Assembly (NCBI RefSeq): GCF_003710935.1
Contig: NZ_RHHS01000029.1
Location: 1-62,153 of the forward strand
Direction of reading: 5' to 3'
From: Brevibacillus gelatini
GTDB lineage: Bacteria; Bacillota; Bacilli; Brevibacillales; Brevibacillaceae
DNA length: 62,153 bases
In this document: positions 9,774 to 17,339 of the stretch, piece after piece
How positions within the stretch are numbered: the stretch's first letter is position 1
Layout of the letters: every line of letters begins with the position of its first letter
The notes under the pieces: model-generated
The model's input: the letters and a program-made list of their open reading frames with translations, nothing else
What the model was told of the DNA's origin: nothing
The model's database searches: none
Translations under genes and position numbers: made by a program

Positions 9774-9802
9774 TTTACAACAAGAAAAAAATGTCATATC
9801 CT
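9774..9802 (+). promoter_or_regulatory. Promoter of the tiny-ORF array
   Basis: TTTACA (9774-9779), exactly 17 bases, then TATCCT (9797-9802). It lies about 50 bases upstream of the first tiny ORF and its AAGGAAGGAGG ribosome site. Confidence 0.55.
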
Positions 9803-9852
9803 AAGGCTATGTTTTACGACACTACTACTATTCAAAGGAAGGAGGCTACAAC

Positions 9853-9948
9853 ATGATGACTGCACTTGCTTTTTCAACTGCATTCACTGATCGTCTGTTC
9901 GTTGCCAAAACTGCATATAGCAACGCCTCCTGGGCCGGCGAATTGTAG
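9853..9948 (+). CDS. Tiny ORF 1 (31 residues), unknown
   Basis: A 31-residue ORF starts with two consecutive ATG codons behind a very strong AAGGAAGGAGG ribosome site and a 17-bp-spaced promoter. The product starts MMTALAFSTAF and ends SNASWAGEL. It has no recognised domain. The strong translation signals and its position at the head of a cluster of similarly small ORFs argue that it is expressed. It could instead be a leader peptide governing the hairpins just downstream. Confidence 0.5.
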   Translation: MMTALAFSTAFTDRLFVAKTAYSNASWAGEL

Positions 9949-9987
9949 ATGAATTCGTGTCTTTCGCATTCTCTTTCGTCAATTACC

Positions 9988-10076
9988 AGACCATGGGCGT
10001 TGTGGCTTGTGGTCTTTCGTTTTCTTTGTGACGCCAAAAGACCGCAGGCAGTAAGCCCGTGGTCTTTTTCTTGGCG
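9988..10076 (+). other. Two consecutive hairpins between tiny ORFs
   Basis: Hairpin A: AGACCA (9988-9993) pairs with TGGTCT (10010-10015), followed by TTCGTTTTC. Hairpin B: CGCCAAAAGACC (10032-10043) pairs with GGTCTT plus TTGGCG (10061-10076) with a small bulge. Both right arms share GTGGTCTTT, which recurs in the terminator after the last tiny ORF. They sit just ahead of the ribosome site of the next ORF and may terminate, attenuate or protect the transcript. Confidence 0.6.
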
Positions 10077-10119
10077 ATGCATATCCATTTTTTTCCATAT
10101 TGAGAGGAGGTGATTTGAC

Positions 10120-10272
10120 ATGGTACTGAACTTCTTGTTTTTCACTGTCAAGATCGAGCGCAAACAGGTTAGCCGAAAACAACGCCAGGCAGCTTATGCC
10201 CGCGCCCGCTATCTGGAAGAACGCGCTGAGGCTCACGCTTTTGAAGCCGCACAATTGGTTAGCCGCATCTAG
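10120..10272 (+). CDS. YrzI-like small protein
   Basis: A 50-residue ORF with a strong GAGAGGAGGTGA ribosome site. The product opens with a short hydrophobic stretch, MVLNFLFFTVKIERK, followed by a highly charged helix (RKQRQAAYARARYLEERAEA). This hydrophobic-then-charged layout resembles the Bacillus YrzI family of tiny proteins (Bac_small_YrzI). A paralogue lies 140 bases downstream. The function is not established. Membrane association or peptide toxicity is conceivable but not shown here. Confidence 0.6.
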   Translation: MVLNFLFFTVKIERKQVSRKQRQAAYARARYLEERAEAHAFEAAQLVSRI

Positions 10273-10312
10273 TTTTTTGCATGTCACATTCTACACTGGG
10301 AGGGATGTTTTT

Positions 10313-10378
10313 ATGAAAAACAGACAAAGACGTCAGATGATGAGATTCACAGGAGTCAAAGCGATAGACGGAGGCTGA
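10313..10378 (+). CDS. Tiny basic ORF (21 residues), unknown
   Basis: A 21-residue ORF starts MKNRQRRQMM and lies behind GGGAGGGATG, between two YrzI-like ORFs. It is strongly basic at the N-terminus and has no recognised family. Spacing and direction fit a member of the same transcript, but its brevity makes chance plausible. Confidence 0.35.
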   Translation: MKNRQRRQMMRFTGVKAIDGG

Positions 10379-10413
10379 CTGCACGACAAAAAAGGAATGG
10401 GAGGTGGACCTTC

Positions 10414-10572
10414 ATGTACATTCCAATGATTTTCTTCACGATTATCATCGAGAAACGGGAACTGACCCCTGAGCAGCGTGAAAAACGGTATTTGCAGCAA
10501 AAAGCGATCGCTGAATGGGAAGAGCAGAAGCATCAGATTGCGATGCAGTTTCCGGAATTCCTCTACCGATAA
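10414..10572 (+). CDS. YrzI-like small protein, second copy
   Basis: A 52-residue ORF behind GGGAGGTGG. The start MYIPMIFFTIIIEKRELTPE repeats the layout of the ORF at 10120 (hydrophobic xxxxxFFT(V/I)xIE(K/R), then a charged amphipathic helix REKRYLQQKAIAEWEEQ). It is therefore a likely paralogue of the YrzI-like family. It is the last ORF of the array and is followed by a terminator. Confidence 0.6.
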   Translation: MYIPMIFFTIIIEKRELTPEQREKRYLQQKAIAEWEEQKHQIAMQFPEFLYR

Positions 10573-10628
10573 ACCACACGATCACATCCAGGAAGATCAT
10601 GCCCGTTGCGGCGTGGTCTTCTTTTTTT
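10573..10628 (+). terminator. Terminator of the tiny-ORF array
   Basis: ACCACACG near 10573 can pair with CGTGGT near 10611, with an inner GATC/GATC stem, followed by CTTCTTTTTTT. The right arm GCGTGGTCTTC echoes the hairpins at 9988-10076. Confidence 0.6.
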
Positions 10629-10640
10629 GAAAAACATACC

Positions 10641-10661
10641 AGGCGCAAGCCGCCTGCGCCT
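10641..10661 (-). terminator. Distal hairpin downstream of mutY
   Basis: AGGCGCA (10641-10647) pairs with TGCGCCT (10655-10661). On the minus strand it is followed by GGTATGTTTTTC. Probably a backup terminator between the convergent mutY and tiny-ORF transcripts. Confidence 0.45.
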
Positions 10662-10676
10662 GCTTGGAAAATGTAC

Positions 10677-10710
10677 AAAAAAGCTGCCGGGAGAACCTCG
10701 ACAGCCTTTT
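10677..10710 (-). terminator. mutY terminator
   Basis: On the minus strand AAGGCTGTCG pairs with CGGCAGCTT, followed by TTTT, shortly after the mutY stop codon. Confidence 0.7.
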
Positions 10711-10723
10711 CAAAAGTGGTACG

Positions 10724-11839
10724 CTATTTCGTTTGTTTCCCGAGCAGCTCACGAATTTTGTGGTGGGCCATCGGGAACGTGTACGCATCCAGCTCGTTCC
10801 AGGCGGCAAAGCGTGCATGGCCCGGCAGCTCGCCGCCCTCAATCCAGTCGCAGGACCAGACCTGCATGTTCCACTGCAGATGGGAAAAAACGTGCTGCAC
10901 CGCGCCGAGCGGCTCCAGCACCTCGATGTCGATTCCGAATCGTTCGCTGATGCCACGCGCCAGCGCCTCTGCTTTGGCCGTATTGTTTTGCTGCTCTGTT
11001 TCCACCATGGGAAACTCCCACATGCCTGCCAAAAGCCCTTGATCGGGGCGTTTGTTAATCAGCACCTTGCCGTCGCGTTCGATGATCGCCACTTGCAGAT
11101 CGACAGGACGGGGCGGTTTCGCCTTGCCCTTGATCGGCAGTTCCTCCTGCACGCCTTCCCGTCGGGCGATACAGTAATCGAACACCGGACAGGTCAGGCA
11201 CTGCGGTGTACGCGGCACGCAGACCATCGCCCCCAGCTCCATCAGCGCCTGGTTGAAATCACCCGCACGGCCTTCCGGGATCACCTGACGCACAAGATGC
11301 TCGATCTTGATGCGGGTAGCGGGCTTCGCGATGTCATCCGTCAAGTACAGCAGACGGGAAAAGACGCGCATGACGTTCCCGTCCACGGCAGGCTCCGGCT
11401 TTTCGTAGGCAATGCTTAAAATCGCCCCCGCCGTGTACGGCCCCACGCCTTTTAACGTGGCGATTTCCTCCGGCGTGTCCGGCACGACTCCCCCGTAGCG
11501 AGCCGTCACCTCGCGCGCTGCCGCCTGCAGATTGCGGGCGCGGGAATAGTAGCCAAGTCCTTCCCACGCTTTTAACACTTCCTCTTCTGGTGCATTTGCC
11601 AAATCAACAACCGTCGGAAATTTCTCCATGAAATTCGCATAATAAGGCTTAACGGTCTCTACCCTCGTCTGCTGCAGCATGATTTCCGACACCCACACCC
11701 GATACGGGTCGCGATTGATCCGCCACGGCAGATCGCGCTTTTGCGAGTCGTACCAGGCCAGCAAATCCTGGGAAAAGCCGAACACGTGAAACTCTTCGGG
11801 GAGAGTGTACCGCAAGCCGGTTTCTTTTTTCCTTGCCAT
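10724..11839 (-). CDS. mutY: A/G-specific adenine DNA glycosylase MutY
   Basis: This 371-residue base-excision repair enzyme removes adenine mispaired with 8-oxoguanine. Seen are catalytic E52 (SEIMLQQT), the helix-hairpin-helix LKGVGPYTAGA (129-139) with D153 in AVDGNVMRV, and the [4Fe-4S] loop C207-x6-C214-x2-C217-x5-C223. A NUDIX-like C-terminal 8-oxoG-recognition domain runs from about 245 onward. The length is typical. A YfhP-like gene lies upstream on the opposite strand, the neighbourhood seen for mutY (yfhQ) in B. subtilis. The AGGAG site is about 15 bases from the ATG, a little far, so a nearby alternative start is possible. Confidence 0.95.
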   Translation of the reverse strand: MARKKETGLRYTLPEEFHVFGFSQDLLAWYDSQKRDLPWRINRDPYRVWVSEIMLQQTRVETVKPYYANFMEKFPTVVDLANAPEEEVLKAWEGLGYYSRARNLQAAAREVTARYGGVVPDTPEEIATLKGVGPYTAGAILSIAYEKPEPAVDGNVMRVFSRLLYLTDDIAKPATRIKIEHLVRQVIPEGRAGDFNQALMELGAMVCVPRTPQCLTCPVFDYCIARREGVQEELPIKGKAKPPRPVDLQVAIIERDGKVLINKRPDQGLLAGMWEFPMVETEQQNNTAKAEALARGISERFGIDIEVLEPLGAVQHVFSHLQWNMQVWSCDWIEGGELPGHARFAAWNELDAYTFPMAHHKIRELLGKQTK

Positions 11840-11860
11840 TTCGTTGTCGTCTTGCTCCTT

Positions 11861-12154
11861 TTATTGTGGTAGCCCGGCTGGACGAAACGCCCAGACGTGC
11901 AGCTTGTCCGCTCCGCCCGCTACGCAGTCGCAAAACGCGCGGTCTGCCAAACGGTGTGCCTTGATTTTCTCGTATTCGCGCACGGTCGCAACCTCAAAGG
12001 CTTCGACAAACAAGCCCGGCTGATCCAGTCCCTCCATACAGCGGTACTGGCGCGCGCCCAACGCCTCCATGCTCTCAGCCATGGAGGCGAGCAGTTGCAG
12101 GGCCTGCGCCCGTTTTTCCGGTTGCAGCTTGTATTCGATAAACACGGTTAGCAT
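11861..12154 (-). CDS. Conserved hypothetical, ABM-like fold possible
   Basis: This 97-residue protein of unknown function starts MLTVFIEYKLQPEKRAQAL, a beta strand and helix, followed by YRCMEGLDQPGLFVEAFEV and REYEKIKAHRLAD. The pattern resembles the dimeric alpha+beta barrel of antibiotic-biosynthesis-monooxygenase-like proteins. The fold is my inference and no catalytic residue can be named. AAGGAGGGA precedes the ATG. It lies 21 bases upstream of mutY on the same strand and is probably co-transcribed with it. Confidence 0.6.
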   Translation of the reverse strand: MLTVFIEYKLQPEKRAQALQLLASMAESMEALGARQYRCMEGLDQPGLFVEAFEVATVREYEKIKAHRLADRAFCDCVAGGADKLHVWAFRPAGLPQ

Positions 12155-12310
12155 GCGACATGTCCCTCCTTGATCTTTTCATCATACCCTGTTTGCAAAA
12201 GCGGTAACAAGCTCACAATTTTTTTCAGCAGAAAAGGGAATTATGTCGCCTCACACGCTATAATAAACAATAACGACAGCCTGGAAGGAAAGGAGGATGA
12301 CAACGATTCC

Positions 12311-13306
12311 ATGGATACTGCCACACACTTTGCCATGGGCTTCGGATTGGCCGGGCTCGCCTACCTTGATCCCGTCGTAGCTTCTTCTCCCTCGCTTGCC
12401 GAAGCCGTCATGATCGGTACGGTCATCGGTTCGCAAGCACCCGATCTGGATGGGTTGGTCCGCCTCCGCGGCACGGCTGCCTATATACGCAACCATCGGG
12501 GCGTTTCTCACTCCGTACCAGCCTTGTTTTTATGGACAGGAGCCATTTTTGTGCTCATTCAGGCATTGATGCCGCAGACCTCCTGGCTGCATCTGCTGGG
12601 CTGGATCTTTCTGGCCGTCTGTCTGCACGTTTTCGTCGATTTGTTCAATTCCTATGGAACGAAGGGATTCTATCCGTTTCGCGATAAATGGGTCGCCCTC
12701 AACGCCATTTTCATTTTTGACCCGTTCATTTTTGCCGCACACCTCGTCGGCTTCATGCTCTGGGCAGCGGGCGCACACCCCGGACGAAGCTTTCTCTTGA
12801 TTTACCTCGTAATCGCCGTGTACTACTACTGGCGCATCCAGGTGCAAAAACGGACGACAGAGCTGGTGCGCGCACGCATCGGCAAGCCTGGCATGTACAC
12901 GATTATCCCTACCCTTTCCTGGACGCACTGGACGTTTGTCGCCAAAACCGAGCAGCACTGGTACGTGGGCGAAGTGCACTCCGGCGACGTAGTCATTTTG
13001 GACACTTTCTCCATCAAGCCGGAAACCGAAGTGATCGCGGCTGCCAAAAAAAGCAGCAAGGTCCAATCCTTCCTCTCCTTCACGCACCACGTTCACGTAG
13101 AAACGAAGGAACGCCCCTTCGGCTACGAGGTAAAATGGATTGACCTGCGCTACCGCTCCCGTTTTCAAGGAAAAAGCCACTACATGTTCGTTGCCGTCGT
13201 CCATCTGGACTACGAATTGAATATCCGGGACTCCTTTGTCGGCTGGATTCACCGCGGAGAGGAACAGCTCGCCAAAAAGCTGGACTCCAAGCGACAACCC
13301 GGATAG
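12311..13306 (+). CDS. Membrane-bound metal-dependent hydrolase, YfhP/DUF457 family
   Basis: This 331-residue protein closely resembles B. subtilis YfhP. The start MDTATHFAMGFGLAGLAYLDP is the family start. Metal-binding motifs are visible: H6, GSQAPDLD and NHRGVSHS near residue 60-70, and HVFVDLFNSYGTKGF. Several TM segments follow to about residue 185, and the C-terminal 140 residues are soluble. The AGGAGG site lies about 14 bases before the ATG, somewhat long, but no closer in-frame start exists and the family start supports this choice. It is divergent from the mutY pair. The substrate is unknown and a membrane-linked role is likely. Confidence 0.85.
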   Translation: MDTATHFAMGFGLAGLAYLDPVVASSPSLAEAVMIGTVIGSQAPDLDGLVRLRGTAAYIRNHRGVSHSVPALFLWTGAIFVLIQALMPQTSWLHLLGWIFLAVCLHVFVDLFNSYGTKGFYPFRDKWVALNAIFIFDPFIFAAHLVGFMLWAAGAHPGRSFLLIYLVIAVYYYWRIQVQKRTTELVRARIGKPGMYTIIPTLSWTHWTFVAKTEQHWYVGEVHSGDVVILDTFSIKPETEVIAAAKKSSKVQSFLSFTHHVHVETKERPFGYEVKWIDLRYRSRFQGKSHYMFVAVVHLDYELNIRDSFVGWIHRGEEQLAKKLDSKRQPG

Positions 13307-13325
13307 CCCGCAAGACAAGACTGAC

Positions 13326-13358
13326 AACCGCTCTTTTTGGAAAAGGGCGGTTTTTTTG
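13326..13358 (+). terminator. Terminator of the yfhP-like gene
   Basis: AACCGCTC pairs with GGGCGGTT across a short loop and is followed by seven T residues. Confidence 0.85.
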
Positions 13359-13467
13359 CATCTGACCTGCTCATTTTGCTAGAAATTGCACCTTTTTACC
13401 AAGTCAAAAACCGACTACGATCAAGCTACACCAAAAAACGCTGAGCTGTCAGACTGGAGGGGTTTAC

Positions 13468-14013
13468 ATGATACCAATTCGCTATTCCAAACGCACGATT
13501 ACAGACCAGGAGCAGATCAATCAGTTTTTGCAGCAGGCCAAAGTCGGTCATCTCGGGCTGGCCAATGAACGCGAGCCGTATGTGTTGCCGCTCAATTTTG
13601 CCTGGTGGAACGGCTGTATTTACTTTCACGGCGCGGACTCCGGTCGCAAGGTCGAGATGATTAACGCCAACAGCCGGGCCTGCTTCAGCGTCTGCGAAGA
13701 GTACGGCACGATCGCTGCGCCTGTGCCTGCCCATGTGGATACGGCGTACATGAGCGTCTTTCTGTCGGGGACGATTGAACGCGTGCAGGAGCCGTCCGAA
13801 ATGCGCGATGCGATGCAGGCGCTGCTGGACAAATACGTGCCCGGCTACTTTTCCGAGCCGCTGTCTATGCAGCACGTGCTCAAATACCGCTCGTCCATGG
13901 GCAGCACGACCGCCATTTTCCGCATCACGCCGGAGACGCTCACGGCCAAAGGCAACCCGCTTTCTGAGGAAAAGCTTTTTTATCCGGGACGCAAAGTGGA
14001 AATGGACGTATAG
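13468..14013 (+). CDS. Pyridoxamine 5'-phosphate oxidase-like (NimA-type) flavoprotein
   Basis: This 181-residue protein has the split-barrel FMN-binding fold. The N-terminal motif VGHLGLANEREPYVLPLNFAWWNGCIYFHGA and later GRKVEMINANSRACFSV fit the NimA/PNPOx-like family. Members bind flavin or heme and some reduce nitroimidazoles. The actual substrate here is unknown. The ATG follows GGAGGGG. It is a single gene with its own terminator at 14038-14077. Confidence 0.8.
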   Translation: MIPIRYSKRTITDQEQINQFLQQAKVGHLGLANEREPYVLPLNFAWWNGCIYFHGADSGRKVEMINANSRACFSVCEEYGTIAAPVPAHVDTAYMSVFLSGTIERVQEPSEMRDAMQALLDKYVPGYFSEPLSMQHVLKYRSSMGSTTAIFRITPETLTAKGNPLSEEKLFYPGRKVEMDV

Positions 14014-14037
14014 CGCCATTAAACGCATGAGCAAAGC

Positions 14038-14077
14038 AAAAACGACACGCCCCTTTTCGCAGGTACGTGTCGTTTTC
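14038..14077 (+). terminator. Bidirectional terminator
   Basis: AAAACGACACG pairs with CGTGTCGTTTT. It lies between convergent genes ending at 14013 and 14114 and can serve both. Confidence 0.8.
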
Positions 14078-14113
14078 GCATTCAGTGGTCGCTCGCTGCT
14101 CCGGCCGTCTGCC

Positions 14114-14560
14114 TTAGCGGTTGTACGGAGCAGACATGCCTGTTGCAATCGCAAGCCGGTTCCAGCTATTGATCGTGTTGATCGCCATTAACAGGTTGAC
14201 GTACTCTTTCTCGTCAAAATGTTTTCGCACTTGCTCGTAGAGGGCATCGGAAACGCCACCCTTCGAAATCTCCGTCACTGCCTCGGTCAAGGCCAGAACC
14301 GCCCGCTCCGCTTCCGTATAGACAGCAGCCTCGCGCCAGACGTTCAGCAGGTAGATGCGCTGCTCTGTCTCGCCAAGCTTGCGCGCATCCTGTGTATGCA
14401 TATCCAGACAAAAGGCGCATCCGTTGATTTGCGAGGCGCGAATTTTTATCAGCTCGATCAGCTTCTTGTCGAGCCCGCACTCGTGAACGAATTTCTCCAG
14501 TTGCAGCATGGTTTGGAACGCTTGGGGGTCGGCTTGGCGGTAGTTGAATCTTGCTTGCAT
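14114..14560 (-). CDS. Carboxymuconolactone decarboxylase / AhpD-like protein, ECF41 target
   Basis: This 148-residue AhpD-like alkylhydroperoxidase-fold protein has the redox-active motif ASQINGCAFCLDMH (CxxC followed by His) at about residues 46-59, as in peroxide-reducing AhpD proteins. It is the classic neighbour (COE gene) of ECF41 sigma factors, and one lies immediately upstream. A matching ECF41 promoter sits between them. It is thus very likely the sigma factor's main target. The physiological reaction is unknown and probably concerns reactive carbonyl, quinone or peroxide stress. Confidence 0.88.
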   Translation of the reverse strand: MQARFNYRQADPQAFQTMLQLEKFVHECGLDKKLIELIKIRASQINGCAFCLDMHTQDARKLGETEQRIYLLNVWREAAVYTEAERAVLALTEAVTEISKGGVSDALYEQVRKHFDEKEYVNLLMAINTINSWNRLAIATGMSAPYNR

Positions 14561-14604
14561 GTTTATCTTTCCTTTCCACTCGAATTTGGTCTTTCAACCT
14601 CAAA

Positions 14605-14631
14605 GACGAGTGGCCTCCCGATTTTGTGACC
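14605..14631 (-). promoter_or_regulatory. ECF41-type promoter
   Basis: On the minus strand GGTCACA, 16 bases, CGTC. The ECF41 consensus as I know it is TGTCACA-N16-CGTC, so only the first base differs and the spacing is exact. It drives the decarboxylase-like gene 45 bases downstream. Confidence 0.8.
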
Positions 14632-14643
14632 GATTGCGGCAGG

Positions 14644-15522
14644 TTATTTTTGCAGATGAGCCAATTTTTCCGGATTGACGATCATGTACATCCGTTCGAT
14701 CCGGTCTTTCTCCTGACTCAGACGGAGCTGAATGGTCACTTTCAACTCGCCTTGCGAATAAACCGCGATGCCATCCTCCCCGTTGATGGAGCGTATCTCG
14801 ATCGCGGAATGATCTGCCCATTTCGGCCAGACGCCGAGCCAGAACGCCGCCACCCGCTTGCCGGAAAAAATCGGACGCAGGGCCGCTCTGGCTTTTCCGC
14901 CGCCGTCGCTGATGAGGACGGCATCTTCTGTCAGCAATTGCACCAAAGCCGTGGCGTCCGCTCGGGAAATCGCTTGGATCAGCTGCTCGATGAGCTTGCG
15001 CGACCGGGCAGGCACCGTGTTTTGCGGCAAGCCCGATGCTTTCAGCCTTTGCTGGGCGCGACTGTACAGCTTGCGGCAGCTCGCCTCTGTTTTGTCCAGC
15101 ATCTCCGCAATCGCGCGATACTCCAGGTCTAGCGCCGTCCGAAGCACATAGACGGCACGCTCAGCTGGAGAGAGCGTGTCCAGCAAGACGAGCAGGCTGT
15201 ACGATACCGACTCCTCTGCGATGACCGCATGCAACGGATCATGGGCCCCGCGATCGTCAAACAGCGGCTCGGGCAGCCATTCTCCCACGTACTGCTCACG
15301 CTTCCAGCGGGCTGATTTCAACGTGTCCAGGCAGCGGTTTGTCACGGCTTTGCACAAATAGCTTTTCACATGCAAAATATCGTTGATGTTGGCATCAGCC
15401 AGGGCGACAAACGTTTCCTGCACGATGTCCTCTGCTTCCGCCACAGAGCCCGTCATCTGGTAAGCGAGCGAAAACATCAGGCCTTTGTACTTACGGTAAA
15501 CTTGCTCCATGCTCTCCTTCAT
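14644..15522 (-). CDS. ECF41 (SigJ-like) RNA polymerase sigma factor
   Basis: This 292-residue sigma factor has region 2 (GLMFSLAYQMTGSVAEAEDIVQETF, about 14-38) and region 4 (LSPAERAVYVLRTALDLEYRAIAEML, about 117-142). It also carries a C-terminal SnoaL/NTF2-like extension from about residue 177, the hallmark of ECF41. In this group the extension replaces an anti-sigma factor by gating activity. The ATG directly follows the dioxygenase stop codon (TAA-ATG), so translation is probably coupled. An internal ATG at codon 5 is a possible alternative. It regulates the AhpD-like gene downstream. Confidence 0.9.
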   Translation of the reverse strand: MKESMEQVYRKYKGLMFSLAYQMTGSVAEAEDIVQETFVALADANINDILHVKSYLCKAVTNRCLDTLKSARWKREQYVGEWLPEPLFDDRGAHDPLHAVIAEESVSYSLLVLLDTLSPAERAVYVLRTALDLEYRAIAEMLDKTEASCRKLYSRAQQRLKASGLPQNTVPARSRKLIEQLIQAISRADATALVQLLTEDAVLISDGGGKARAALRPIFSGKRVAAFWLGVWPKWADHSAIEIRSINGEDGIAVYSQGELKVTIQLRLSQEKDRIERMYMIVNPEKLAHLQK

Positions 15523-16317
15523 TTATCTGGCTTCACCAAACTTCCAGATCGTATGGCTCAGGCTGCCGTAGCGAAAGCTCATGTGCAGCCGCTGCGCTGT
15601 TTGCTCATCGTCTGCTGCTCCCATCACGTACACGAGCGGTACAAAATGCTCGCTTCCGTATACAGGCACCGCTTTTTCCGCATGCGGCGCCAGCTCGCGA
15701 TAACGCGCCAAATCCTCGACCTTCCACGCGGTCAACGTCTGTTGCAGCCAGTCTTCAAACTGCAAGGCCCAGTCGAAGGTGCCTTCCGATGTCTCGCGCA
15801 TGTTGAGGTAGGAAAAGTTATGGATCGTGCCGCCAGACCCGACTATCAGCACGTCTTTTTGCCGCAGAGGGCTGAGTGCCTTGCCGATCATGTACTGCTG
15901 CATGACCGTCAGATTCGGATTGACGGACATAGCCACGACAGGCACATCCGCTTGCGGGAAAATGTGGCGCAGCACGACCCAATGTCCGTGATCGAGCCCT
16001 CTCGTCGTGTTCAGGCCGACAGGCACGCCTGCGTCGCGCAGCAGTTGCACCGCCTCCCGGGCAATCGCTTCGTCGCCTTTTGCCGGGTACTGAATCTCGT
16101 ACAGCTCTTGCGGAAAGCCGCCAAAGTCGTGAATCGTCGGAAACGTCTCCATCGTCCCCACCAACTGGTCAAAAGCTTCCCAGTGAGCGGAAAACATCAC
16201 GATCGCGCGCGGACGGCGCGGCAGTTGGCTGGCCAGTTGATTCAATGCCTGTGTATAGGAATTGTTTTCAATCGCAAGCAGTGGAGCGCCATGGGCAACG
16301 AACAAAGATGGCATCAT
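15523..16317 (-). CDS. LigB-type extradiol dioxygenase (4,5-DOPA dioxygenase family)
   Basis: This 264-residue protein of the YgiD/DODA group has metal ligands in FVAHGAP (near 8), MFSAHWE (near 45), LDHGHW (near 110) and YGSEHFVPL (near 224). Family members cleave catechol-type rings with non-heme iron or zinc. The start at 16317 (ATG ATG) is preferred over a TTG two codons earlier because AGAGGGGG is optimally spaced. It is the first gene of an operon with the ECF41 sigma factor and sits behind a TTAC-N5-GTAA operator-like palindrome. The context suggests a quinone/catechol stress module. Confidence 0.85.
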   Translation of the reverse strand: MMPSLFVAHGAPLLAIENNSYTQALNQLASQLPRRPRAIVMFSAHWEAFDQLVGTMETFPTIHDFGGFPQELYEIQYPAKGDEAIAREAVQLLRDAGVPVGLNTTRGLDHGHWVVLRHIFPQADVPVVAMSVNPNLTVMQQYMIGKALSPLRQKDVLIVGSGGTIHNFSYLNMRETSEGTFDWALQFEDWLQQTLTAWKVEDLARYRELAPHAEKAVPVYGSEHFVPLVYVMGAADDEQTAQRLHMSFRYGSLSHTIWKFGEAR

Positions 16318-16351
16318 GGGCAAAAACCCCCTCTATATTTTTTAAACCAGG

Positions 16352-16372
16352 TTACTTTTCGTAAGTATTATA
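16352..16372 (-). promoter_or_regulatory. Promoter -10 with overlapping TTAC-N5-GTAA palindrome
   Basis: On the minus strand TATAAT (16372-16367) is followed at once by TTACGAAAAGTAA (16364-16352). That arrangement resembles operators of HxlR/DUF24-type redox regulators (YodB family) placed at the start point. The assignment to that family is inference. Confidence 0.5.
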
Positions 16373-16480
16373 ACCGATCTTTGCCCGTATTACTATCCTG
16401 TGGAAAAAATTAAGCATGCACACCCGAAGCTTTGCGCGATGCGTCGACACAGTAGCAGTATTGCGCTTTTTGACACGAGA

Positions 16481-16519
16481 AAAAGGCTTGTCGCCCCCAA
16501 AAGATGCAACAAGCCTTTA
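16481..16519 (-). terminator. sodA terminator
   Basis: On the minus strand AAAGGCTTGT pairs with ACAAGCCTTTTT just after the sodA stop codon. Confidence 0.85.
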
Positions 16520-16538
16520 TGATGGCAAAAAGCCAAGA

Positions 16539-17147
16539 TTACTTCGCAGCGGCAAAACGCTTGCTTACTTCATCCCAGTTTACTACGTTCCAGAATGCGT
16601 TGATGTAGTCAGGGCGTTTGTTTTGGTAGCGCAGGTAGTAAGCATGCTCCCAAACGTCCAGGCCAAGGATAGGCGTTTTGCCTTCCATGATTGGGCTGTC
16701 CTGGTTAGGAGTGGAGGAGATTGCTACCTTGCCGCCTTCAGCAGTCAGCCAAGCCCAGCCGGAGCCGAAACGGGTAGTTGCCGCTTTTGCAAATTCAGCC
16801 TTGAAGTTGTCGAAGCTGCCAAAAGCCGCGTTGATCGCGTCAGCCAGTTCACCAGTTGGTTGGCCGCCGCCGTTCGGGCTCAGGATTTCCCAGAACAGGG
16901 AGTGGTTTGCATGTCCGCCACCGTTGTTGCGAACTGCAGTGCGGATGGACTCAGGCAAAGCGTCGAGATTGCTAATCAGCTCTTCTACGCTTTTTTGTTG
17001 CAGTTCAGGATGTGCTTCCAGAGCTGCGTTCAGGTTGTTCACATAAGTAGCATGGTGGCGTCCGTGGTGGATCTCCATGGTTTGCGCGTCGATATGAGGT
17101 TCCAGTGCGTCATGTGCATAAGGCAATGCAGGAAGTTGATGTGCCAT
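16539..17147 (-). CDS. sodA: Superoxide dismutase, Mn/Fe type
   Basis: This 202-residue cytosolic superoxide dismutase has metal ligands H27 (EIHHGRHH), the second His in [12 protein letters not shown], and the Asp and His of [12 protein letters not shown]. The sequence and length are those of Bacillus SodA, normally manganese-loaded. Metal choice cannot be fixed from sequence. The ATG at 17147 follows AGGAGGAA. It has its own sigma-A promoter (17193-17221) and terminator. A Cu/Zn-type SodC is also encoded at 52034. Confidence 0.95.
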   Translation of the reverse strand: MAHQLPALPYAHDALEPHIDAQTMEIHHGRHHATYVNNLNAALEAHPELQQKSVEELISNLDALPESIRTAVRNNGGGHANHSLFWEILSPNGGGQPTGELADAINAAFGSFDNFKAEFAKAATTRFGSGWAWLTAEGGKVAISSTPNQDSPIMEGKTPILGLDVWEHAYYLRYQNKRPDYINAFWNVVNWDEVSKRFAAAK

Positions 17148-17192
17148 TGTAACATTCCTCCTCAAAATATGTATAGGTCAAGCTACGCCCTT

Positions 17193-17221
17193 ATTATACT
17201 GCAAGACACCCACTTTTACAA
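17193..17221 (-). promoter_or_regulatory. sodA promoter
   Basis: On the minus strand TTGTAA, 17 bases, TATAAT, ending about 45 bases before the sodA ATG. Confidence 0.75.
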
Positions 17222-17339
17222 CAAATCGGTATGCAAAGTATATTAATCTAGCAACACATTTTCAACGATTTCCAGCTTGCAATCAAAAGGGAGAGTGCTA
17301 GACTTGGATTATTACATACTTGGAGAATCAGGTGATTTC

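Noticed and set aside
9949..10113. 54-codon frame starting at the ATG that overlaps the stop of the first tiny ORF
   Set aside because: No ribosome site and it runs through both hairpins. Coding looks implausible.
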